A DNA stretch of 64,000 nt from the NCBI GenBank assembly GCA_030649935.1, contig JAUSFN010000036.1, forward strand, positions 124,001 through 188,000, in the 5' to 3' direction. Shown here in pieces: positions 57,953 through 64,000 of the stretch; the stretch's first letter is position 1; every line of letters begins with the position of its first letter. The notes below the pieces were generated by a model. The model searched no databases and had not been told where the DNA came from. It was given only the letters and a program-made list of their open reading frames with translations. Source of the stretch: Candidatus Planktophila sp. GTDB lineage: Bacteria; Actinomycetota; Actinomycetes; Nanopelagicales; Nanopelagicaceae. The position numbers were made by a program, and so were the translations under genes.

Positions 57953-58741
57953 TAATCGAGCTAGATGTTCTTTGCCACCGTCGATAGCGGTCAATACAAA
58001 TGGCTTACCATCTGGGCATATTGCGTACGTGTGTTCGAAGTGCGCGCCTCGTGATTTATCTACCGATACAACGGTCCAATCATCGCTCAATACCTTGGTG
58101 CGCTCTGATCCACGTGTAATCATTGGCTCTATTGCTAAAACAATTCCAGGAGTGATTTCTGGCCCTTGGCCAGCCTTACCAAAATTTAGAACATGGGGTG
58201 CTTGGTGCATCTCGGTACCGATTCCATGCCCACCGTATTCACGCAGGATTCCATACTTACCCTGCGAGTTCGTGTACTGCTCAACTGCATATCCAATATC
58301 TGAAAGTTTGGAGCCGCACTTACCAGCCGCAATGCCCCGCCACATCGACTCTTCGCACACATCCATTAATTTTTGATCTTCGGGGTTCACTGTGCCAACT
58401 CCTATTGAGATAGCAGCATCGCCATGCCAGCCTTCAATAATGGCGCCACAATCTATTGAGACTACATCACCCTCATTAATAATCCGGGGACCGGGAATTC
58501 CGTGAACGATTTCATCATTGATTGAAACACAGATTACGCCAGTGAATCCTGGGTGACCATAACCTTTAAAGTTTGAGGTGCCGCCTCCGCGTTTAATACT
58601 TGCCGCGGCAATTGCATCAAGTGCATCCGTCGTCATTCCAGGTTTAATTGATTGCCTTAATAGTTCGAGAGTCTGACCAACTAATAAACCGGCGCGACGC
58701 ATTATCTTTAATTCGTCTAGTGTCTTTATTTGGATCGCCAC
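57926..58741 (-). CDS. map: Methionine aminopeptidase, type I
   Basis: This enzyme removes the initiator Met from new proteins. The 271-residue protein has the binuclear metal site in VSIDCGAIIEGWHGDAAISI (two Asp), YGGHGIGTEMHQAPHV (His), ITPGIVLAIEPMI (Glu) and HFEHTYAI (Glu). It starts after adk with a 12-base gap. Its last 23 codons have a diverged duplicate at 55984-56052. Confidence 0.97.
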   Translation of the reverse strand: MAIQIKTLDELKIMRRAGLLVGQTLELLRQSIKPGMTTDALDAIAAASIKRGGGTSNFKGYGHPGFTGVICVSINDEIVHGIPGPRIINEGDVVSIDCGAIIEGWHGDAAISIGVGTVNPEDQKLMDVCEESMWRGIAAGKCGSKLSDIGYAVEQYTNSQGKYGILREYGGHGIGTEMHQAPHVLNFGKAGQGPEITPGIVLAIEPMITRGSERTKVLSDDWTVVSVDKSRGAHFEHTYAICPDGKPFVLTAIDGGKEHLARLGVEISDLL

Positions 58742-58753
58742 AAATATTTTCCT

Positions 58754-59383
58754 TTACGAAACACGGTTCAGAGCCGAGATTGCACGCTCAGTTATCTCTT
58801 CTATGTTACCGCTTGCACTGACAGTAATGAGCAAGCCCTCGTTGCGATAGAAGGAAATGATCGGCGCAGTCTGTTCTTGATAGACCTCAAGGCGGCGAGA
58901 AATAACCTCTACTTTGTCATCTTCGCGTTGATAAACTTCACCACCGCACGATGGGCATTTATCTGTTGCAATGGTTGGAAGTCCACACTCTTTACACGTT
59001 CTACGGCTTGATAAACGAGCGATTATTTCATCATTGTCTATAGAAAGTTCAAGGACTGCCGTTAATGGAGTCAATTTTTCCGCTAAGTTTGCTCGCAAAA
59101 CCTCGGCCTGCAAAACATTTCGTGGAAAGCCATCTAAGAGAAAACCGTTTGCAAGATCGTCCTGAAGCAAGCGAGCCTTAACCATCTCATTGGTAACTGA
59201 ATCTGGTACTAATTCACCACGATCCATGAAACTCTTTGCTTGTAGCCCCAGTGGAGTTCCAGCTTTCAAATTGCTCCGGAAAATATCACCCGTTGCGATA
59301 TGCGGAATTGAATAGTGCGCTGCTAGGAATTGTGCCTGTGTTCCCTTACCAGCGCCTGGTGGACCTACCAGGACAAGGCGCAT
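58754..59383 (-). CDS. adk: Adenylate kinase, zinc-type
   Basis: Adenylate kinase interconverts ATP, AMP and ADP. The 209-residue protein has the P-loop LVGPPGAGKGTQAQFLA, the AMP-binding TGDIFRSNL and DGFPRNVLQAEVL. A long LID contains four Cys (CKEC and CPSC) that should hold zinc. It shares one base with the secY stop (TAATG). The secY-adk-map order is standard. Confidence 0.97.
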   Translation of the reverse strand: MRLVLVGPPGAGKGTQAQFLAAHYSIPHIATGDIFRSNLKAGTPLGLQAKSFMDRGELVPDSVTNEMVKARLLQDDLANGFLLDGFPRNVLQAEVLRANLAEKLTPLTAVLELSIDNDEIIARLSSRRTCKECGLPTIATDKCPSCGGEVYQREDDKVEVISRRLEVYQEQTAPIISFYRNEGLLITVSASGNIEEITERAISALNRVS

Positions 59384-60678
59384 TACTTCAGGAATCCCTC
59401 ATAGGAACGCTGCTGCAACTGTGACTCAATCTGCTTTGCAGTATCAAGGCCCACACCAACAACAATTAAGATCGCCGTTCCGCCGAAGGGGAAGTTCTGC
59501 GTCGCACCAAAGAGCACCAGTGCCCCAATTGGAATAACGGCAACTAATGCAAGGTATAGAGAGCCAGGGGCGGTAATACGAGAAAGCACGTACTGCAGAT
59601 ACTCAGATGTAGGGCGGCCCGCACGAATACCAGGAATAAATCCACCGTATTTCTTCATATTATCTGCAACCTCATCTGGGTTGAAAGTAATTGCAACATA
59701 GAAATAAGTAAAGAAAATGATGAGACCTGCATAGGTAAGTACATAAATAATATTGTCACCATTTACAAAGTTACGACTAATCCATATCGCCCATGCTGAT
59801 TGGCTATTTGTAAAGTTAACAATAAGCGAAGGAATATACAGTAAAGAGGAAGCGAAAATTACTGGAATTACGCCGGCCTGGTTAACTTTAATAGGTATGT
59901 AAGTACTTGTTCCGCCATAGGATTGACGTCCAACCATGCGCTTTGCGTACTGCACTGGAATACGACGCTGTGCCTGTTCAACAAAGACTACTGCTGCAAC
60001 GACTAGAACACCTACGGCCATAACGAATGAGAATGCAAAGAGACCCTTTTGAAGTTTGATGGACCACAGTTGACTTGGAAAACCTGCAGCAATAGATGTA
60101 AAAATCAAGATTGACATACCGTTACCGACACCACGATCAGTGATGAGCTCGCCGAGCCACATAATTACTGATGTTCCGGCGGTCATTACAAAGATCATTG
60201 TGACAATTCGAGACCATGATGTATCTGGAATAATGGCCAAATCACAGCCTGCAATCAAACGACCTGGTGTTCGCGCAACAGCAATTAGTCCAGTGGACTG
60301 CAAAATTGCAAGACCGATTGTTAAGTAGCGCGTGTACTGGGTTAACTTTGCAGTTCCTGATTGGCCCTCATTTTTAAGTGTTTCGAAACGAGGAATAACA
60401 ACGGTGAGTAATTGAATAATAATTGAGCTAGTGATGTAAGGCATGATGCCAAGTGCAAAAACCGAAAGCTGGAGAAGTGCTCCACCGCTAAATAAATTTA
60501 TTAGGCCGAAGAGACCACCTGATTCAACTGTGGACAAACACTGTTGAACATTTGAGTATGACACCCCTGGAGTTGGAACGACTGATCCAAAGCGGAAGAG
60601 CGCCATGATGGAAAGGGTGAAGAAGATCTTCCTACGTAGGTCAGGTGTCCTAAAGGCCATTGCGAATGCTGAAAGCAT
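59383..60678 (-). CDS. secY: Protein translocase subunit SecY
   Basis: SecY is the channel of the Sec translocon, a 431-residue membrane protein with ten spans. Typical segments are LFNLFSGGALLQLSVFALGI-like INLFSGGALLQLSVFALGIM and YITSSIIIQLLTVVIPRFE. RRIPVQYAKRMVGRQSYGG forms the large cytoplasmic loop, and GFIPGIRAGRPTSEYL precedes helix 9. It follows rplO after 41 bases. Confidence 0.98.
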   Translation of the reverse strand: MLSAFAMAFRTPDLRRKIFFTLSIMALFRFGSVVPTPGVSYSNVQQCLSTVESGGLFGLINLFSGGALLQLSVFALGIMPYITSSIIIQLLTVVIPRFETLKNEGQSGTAKLTQYTRYLTIGLAILQSTGLIAVARTPGRLIAGCDLAIIPDTSWSRIVTMIFVMTAGTSVIMWLGELITDRGVGNGMSILIFTSIAAGFPSQLWSIKLQKGLFAFSFVMAVGVLVVAAVVFVEQAQRRIPVQYAKRMVGRQSYGGTSTYIPIKVNQAGVIPVIFASSLLYIPSLIVNFTNSQSAWAIWISRNFVNGDNIIYVLTYAGLIIFFTYFYVAITFNPDEVADNMKKYGGFIPGIRAGRPTSEYLQYVLSRITAPGSLYLALVAVIPIGALVLFGATQNFPFGGTAILIVVGVGLDTAKQIESQLQQRSYEGFLK

Positions 60679-60719
60679 TGATCTTCTCCACTCTTTCTAT
60701 CTATTAAATGGTGCTTTGA

Positions 60720-61160
60720 TTAAAGAACGGTGGTTTTTCCGCCGGCAGCTGCGATTTTATCTACCGCAGTTGATGAGAATGCATGTGCCGTGACGTTTAC
60801 CTTTACATCGATATCGCCATTGCCTAACACCTTAACGGGAAGAGACCCACGAACTGCACCCATTGCAATGAGATCTGCAACGGTTACATCGCCACCCTTA
60901 GGGAATAGCGCGTTAATTGTTGAGACATTAACTGCTTGGTACTCAATACGAGCAGGGTTCTTGAAGCCGCGAAGTTTAGGTAAACGCATTACGAGAGGTA
61001 GCTGTCCACCTTCGAAACCTGCACGAACCTGATTACGGGCACGAGTTCCTTTGCCACCACGACCTGCTGTCTTACCCTTTGATGCCTCACCGCGACCCTT
61101 TCGAGTTTTAGCTTTCTTAGCACCAGGGGCTGGACGAAGATGATGAAGTTTCAGTGTCAT
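60720..61160 (-). CDS. rplO: 50S ribosomal protein L15
   Basis: This 146-residue large-subunit protein begins [20 protein letters not shown] and has the basic Gly-rich [20 protein letters not shown] and [20 protein letters not shown]. It follows rpmD after two bases and precedes secY, the usual order. Confidence 0.97.
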   Translation of the reverse strand: MTLKLHHLRPAPGAKKAKTRKGRGEASKGKTAGRGGKGTRARNQVRAGFEGGQLPLVMRLPKLRGFKNPARIEYQAVNVSTINALFPKGGDVTVADLIAMGAVRGSLPVKVLGNGDIDVKVNVTAHAFSSTAVDKIAAAGGKTTVL

Positions 61161-61162
61161 CG

Positions 61163-61345
61163 TTATTCAACCTCCTCAACTGTGATCAAGTGACGAACTG
61201 CGTAAACCATTCCGCGAATCTCTGGACGATCTTCTTTTACGACAACATCGTTAATGCGCTTGAGGCCCAATGAACGAAGTGTGTCGCGTTGCTCTGGCTT
61301 GTTTCCAACTTTCGAGCGAATCTGAGTTACTTTTAAACGTGGCAT
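61163..61345 (-). CDS. rpmD: 50S ribosomal protein L30
   Basis: This 60-residue protein has [20 protein letters not shown] and [20 protein letters not shown], and ends near [10 protein letters not shown]. It shares one base with the rpsE stop (TAATG). Confidence 0.97.
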   Translation of the reverse strand: MPRLKVTQIRSKVGNKPEQRDTLRSLGLKRINDVVVKEDRPEIRGMVYAVRHLITVEEVE

Positions 61346-61968
61346 TAGACACCTACTGTGATCTGTGAAGCTCGGATAATTGCAGCAGGTGCAACATCTT
61401 CTAATGGAAGACCACGTCGAGCAGCGATTTGTGCTGGGCTCTCAAGCATCTTTAACGCTGCAACGGTGGCGTGAACCATATTGATTGCATTGTTAGATCC
61501 AAGTGACTTAGTCAATACATCCGTGATGCCTGCACACTCAAGTACTGCACGCACTGGACCACCGGCAATTACTCCGGTACCTGGGCTAGCTGGGCGAAGT
61601 AGAACTACGCCAGCTGCAGTCTCTCCTTGTACTGAGTGTGGAACAGTTCCTTGAATACGTGGAACAGTAAAGAAGGATTTCTTAGCCTCTTCTACTGCCT
61701 TTGCAATCGCTTGTGGAACTTCCTTTGACTTTCCGTAACCAATTCCAACCTGACCATTGCCGTCACCGACAACAACGAGAGCAGTGAATGAGAAACGACG
61801 TCCACCCTTTACAACTTTAGATACGCGGTTAATAAATACAACGCGCTCCATAAATGGGTTTTTTTCTTTTTCGCGATCATCGCGACGTTCGCGGCGTTCA
61901 CCACGACCTTTGCCCGCACCAGCGCGATCATTTCCTGCTGGGGCTGCAGTAGTTGGATTAGCGGCCAT
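61345..61968 (-). CDS. rpsE: 30S ribosomal protein S5
   Basis: This accuracy and helicase-associated small-subunit protein is 207 residues long. A 35-residue charged N-terminal extension rich in Arg, Lys and Glu precedes the conserved [40 protein letters not shown] and [20 protein letters not shown] follow. It is coupled to rplR and rpmD by one-base overlaps. Confidence 0.97.
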   Translation of the reverse strand: MAANPTTAAPAGNDRAGAGKGRGERRERRDDREKEKNPFMERVVFINRVSKVVKGGRRFSFTALVVVGDGNGQVGIGYGKSKEVPQAIAKAVEEAKKSFFTVPRIQGTVPHSVQGETAAGVVLLRPASPGTGVIAGGPVRAVLECAGITDVLTKSLGSNNAINMVHATVAALKMLESPAQIAARRGLPLEDVAPAAIIRASQITVGV

Positions 61969-62345
61969 TAGAACTCCAATCCATTCTCTCGTGCACCATC
62001 AGCAACTGCTGCAATGCGTCCGTGATATTTATTACCGGTGCGATCAAAAACGACAGCATCGATTCCGGCAGTCTTAGCGCGTGTTGCAATTAATGCACCT
62101 ACCGCTTTTGCTTTAGCGCTCTTGTCAGCTTTATCGTTACGGAAATCTGCCTCCATTGTTGAGGCGAAGGCAAGTGTCTTGCCGACAGTGTCATCGATTA
62201 CTTGAACGAACAAGTGACGTGACGAACGTGAAACGACTAAACGTGGACGTGCTGGCGTTCCCGAGAGCTTTTTGCGAACTCGGAAAGCACGACGGGCGCG
62301 GGCATTTGTTGCCGAGCCTTTGCGGACCTTTACTCCAATAGCCAT
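61968..62345 (-). CDS. rplR: 50S ribosomal protein L18
   Basis: This 125-residue 5S rRNA-binding protein has [40 protein letters not shown] and the C-terminal [20 protein letters not shown]. It is coupled on both sides by one-base overlaps to rplF and rpsE. Confidence 0.97.
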   Translation of the reverse strand: MAIGVKVRKGSATNARARRAFRVRKKLSGTPARPRLVVSRSSRHLFVQVIDDTVGKTLAFASTMEADFRNDKADKSAKAKAVGALIATRAKTAGIDAVVFDRTGNKYHGRIAAVADGARENGLEF

Positions 62346-62884
62346 TACTTCTTACCCGTCTTTCCTTGCTTGCGGCGAACAACTTCACCTGAGATACGTA
62401 AGCCCTTACCCTTATATGGATCGGCCTTACGAAGCTTCTTTACCTTGGCAGCTACTTCGCCAACTTTTTGCTTATCTATTCCAATGATTTGGAACTTAGT
62501 TGGCGACTCAACTTTGAAGGTGATTCCAGCAGGTGCTGGGAAATCAATGTTGTGGCTATATCCGAGTTGGAACTCAAGGTTTGCGCCCTTTTCAGCGACA
62601 CGGTAACCAACGCCAACGATTTCAATCGTTGTTGAATATCCATGTGTAACTCCTTCGACCATGTTCGCAACTAATGTGCGAGAAAGGCCGTGAAGGGAGC
62701 GAGTTAAGCGCTCTTCATTGGGACGGGCCACTGTGATGACACCCTCTGTTTGTGAGACTTGAATTGGCTCTGCAACGTTGAGCGAGAGAGATCCCTTAGG
62801 ACCCTTTACTGAAACGTTCTGGCCTGCAATTGTGATTTCAACACCGGTTGGGACGGCGATTGGCATACGACCGATACGGGACAT
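62345..62884 (-). CDS. rplF: 50S ribosomal protein L6
   Basis: This 179-residue protein begins [20 protein letters not shown] and contains [12 protein letters not shown] and [20 protein letters not shown]. The C-terminal [20 protein letters not shown] is typical. It begins six bases after rpsH ends and is coupled to rplR. Confidence 0.98.
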   Translation of the reverse strand: MSRIGRMPIAVPTGVEITIAGQNVSVKGPKGSLSLNVAEPIQVSQTEGVITVARPNEERLTRSLHGLSRTLVANMVEGVTHGYSTTIEIVGVGYRVAEKGANLEFQLGYSHNIDFPAPAGITFKVESPTKFQIIGIDKQKVGEVAAKVKKLRKADPYKGKGLRISGEVVRRKQGKTGKK

Positions 62885-62890
62885 TAGCGA

Positions 62891-63295
62891 TCACCACACA
62901 TAGGCGAGAACTTCTCCGCCTACGCCCTGTTTATTGGCTTGCTTATCAGTAAGCAATCCAGATGAGGTTGAAATGATTGCAACGCCTAATCCACCAAGTA
63001 CTTTTGGAAGAGCTGTCGACTTTGCGTAGACGCGAAGTCCTGGCTTGCTTACACGGCGTAAACCAGCGATTGAACGCTCTCGGTTTGCGCCAAACTTAAG
63101 GTCAAGAACTAGGTTCTTAACTACTCCATCTTCTGCTTCATCAACGCGATATGCAGCGATGTATCCCTCTTGTTGAAGGATCGCTGCAATTCGTACCTTG
63201 ACCGATGAAGACGGCATTGACACCGAATCATGGTAGGCAGAGTTCGCATTGCGCAGACGAGTCAACATGTCTGCGATCGGATCTGTCATTGTCAT
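62891..63295 (-). CDS. rpsH: 30S ribosomal protein S8
   Basis: This 134-residue 16S rRNA-binding protein has [40 protein letters not shown] and [20 protein letters not shown]. It ends [10 protein letters not shown] start two codons later is equally possible. It follows rpsN after 77 bases. Confidence 0.98.
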   Translation of the reverse strand: MTMTDPIADMLTRLRNANSAYHDSVSMPSSSVKVRIAAILQQEGYIAAYRVDEAEDGVVKNLVLDLKFGANRERSIAGLRRVSKPGLRVYAKSTALPKVLGGLGVAIISTSSGLLTDKQANKQGVGGEVLAYVW

Positions 63296-63372
63296 ACGTG
63301 GCCTCGTGGCCTTTCTCGAACTGGTTTCCTTCTCGGACCTATTTCGTTGTAGTTAGTTGGATAGAAGCGGGG

Positions 63373-63558
63373 TTACCAAGATGCCTTGGTGATGCCAGGA
63401 AGTTCACCACGGTGCGCCATTTCACGGAAGCACACGCGACAAATTCCAAACTTTTGGTAGACAGCGTGTGGACGCCCACAACGGCTGCATCGGGTGTAGC
63501 CGCGAACCTTGAACTTTGGTTTGCGAGCTGCTTTGACGACTAGTGATGTTTTTGCCAT
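63373..63558 (-). CDS. rpsN: 30S ribosomal protein S14 type Z
   Basis: This short, zinc-binding 61-residue S14 has Cys24, Cys27, Cys40 and Cys43 (RCSRCGRP and CRVCFRE) and the conserved end [13 protein letters not shown]. It is the form used in the spc operon of many Gram-positive bacteria. It follows rplE after three bases. Confidence 0.97.
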   Translation of the reverse strand: MAKTSLVVKAARKPKFKVRGYTRCSRCGRPHAVYQKFGICRVCFREMAHRGELPGITKASW

Positions 63559-63561
63559 CTC

Positions 63562-64000
63562 TTATGCCTCTCTAAATGGAAAACCAAGGGCTTTTAATAG
63601 CGCATGGCCTTCTGCATCGTTCTTTGCTGTAGTAACGAAGGTGATATCCATTCCACGTGGACGATCGATCTTGTCCTGTTCGATCTCTGGGAATACCACT
63701 TGTTCTGTCAACCCAAAAGTGTAATTACCCTTGCCATCAAACTGCTTTGGAGATAGACCGCGGAAGTCACGGATACGTGGAAGTGAGATAGAGAGCAAGC
63801 GATCTGCAAACTCCCACATTCGATCTCCACGCATTGTTACGTGTGCGCCAATTGGCTGACCTTCACGAAGTTTGAACTGTGCAATTGATTTACGTGACTT
63901 AGTAACTTGTGGCTTTTGTCCAGTAATAGTTGCTAAGTCGCGGATTGCACCTTCAATAAGCTTTGAATCACGAGCTGCATCGCCAACACCCATGTTGACC
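63562..64000 (-). CDS. rplE: 50S ribosomal protein L5, 5'-truncated by window edge
   Basis: The visible C-terminal 145 residues include [39 protein letters not shown] and [18 protein letters not shown]. The frame runs through base 64000, so the apparent Met in VNMGVG is internal, and about 35-45 residues are missing. L5 binds 5S rRNA and contacts S13. Confidence 0.97.
   Translation of the reverse strand, partial: VNMGVGDAARDSKLIEGAIRDLATITGQKPQVTKSRKSIAQFKLREGQPIGAHVTMRGDRMWEFADRLLSISLPRIRDFRGLSPKQFDGKGNYTFGLTEQVVFPEIEQDKIDRPRGMDITFVTTAKNDAEGHALLKALGFPFREA

Noticed and set aside
63562-63993. Shortened L5 protein of 143 residues
   Set aside because: The frame continues to base 64000 and the apparent start Met lies inside the conserved VNMGVGD segment, so it is cut by the window edge and not truncated.

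Overview
The window is a contiguous piece of a moderately AT-rich actinobacterial chromosome. The evidence is gene content and order rather than any single gene. A WhiB3-type regulator lies beside a His-tailed GroEL1. The minus strand reads guaB, guaB3, guaA, and also groES, groEL, tsaD, rimI, tsaB, tsaE and alr in the order familiar from Mycobacterium and Streptomyces. DUF3017 follows folD, and DUF6350 sits between sucD and purN. S14 is the four-cysteine form. The low GC, compact intergenic regions and cold-associated ice-binding domain would suit a freshwater or soil lineage near the Nanopelagicales, but that is inference. Almost all genes are on the minus strand, and many neighbours share one base in a TAATG junction.

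Layout: 1-9.1 kb is a nitrate-respiration block: narH (cut by the edge), narG, a divergent pair of NarK transporters, and a DosS/DosT-like heme-GAF kinase that converges on a DevR/DosR-like regulator. 8.5-17.6 kb is a long collinear run, sucC-sucD-DUF6350-purN-purH-folD-DUF3017-mdh-icd-devR, joining the TCA cycle, purine and one-carbon metabolism to the regulator. 17.7-26 kb holds pcrA, a PIG-L deacetylase, a secreted cyclophilin, the GMP branch (guaB without CBS domains, guaB3, guaA) and a CarH-like MerR/cobalamin-domain regulator. 26-31.5 kb holds whiB3, groESL with a CIRCE site, a Phd/RelE-type toxin-antitoxin pair and the TsaD/B/E plus RimI set.

31.6-38 kb is a branched-chain amino-acid type ABC transporter operon (livG, F, H, M, K) ending in a secreted alpha/beta hydrolase, placed between tsaE and alr. 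38-44.3 kb carries alr, acpS, PAP2, glmS, glmM, rpsI and rplM. A Fic protein with a five-copy operator-like array and an ABC-F ATPase follow. 47.2-51.5 kb is truA, rplQ, rpoA, rpsD, rpsK, rpsM, rpmJ and infA. 51.6-57.9 kb is an accessory block between infA and map: an MFS protein, a TctABC tripartite transporter and a DUF3494 ice-binding protein fused to a class F-like sortase. 57.9-64 kb is the spc-type end: map, adk, secY, L15, L30, S5, L18, L6, S8, S14 and L5 (cut by the edge).

Three things stand out. First, there is a self-contained oxygen/NO-to-nitrate circuit: the kinase keeps the DosS heme His and Tyr, and a DosR-box-like dyad lies between narG and narK. Second, a single polypeptide joins an ice-binding domain, a Cys-containing Pro/Thr repeat linker and a complete sortase catalytic domain. 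Third, the gene for that polypeptide is bracketed by a 27-bp direct repeat formed by the true 3' end of map and a diverged relic of a second map 3' end, an arrangement like an old integration scar. No tRNA, rRNA, CRISPR array or transposase gene was recognised, and no stretch longer than 300 bases lacks a gene.
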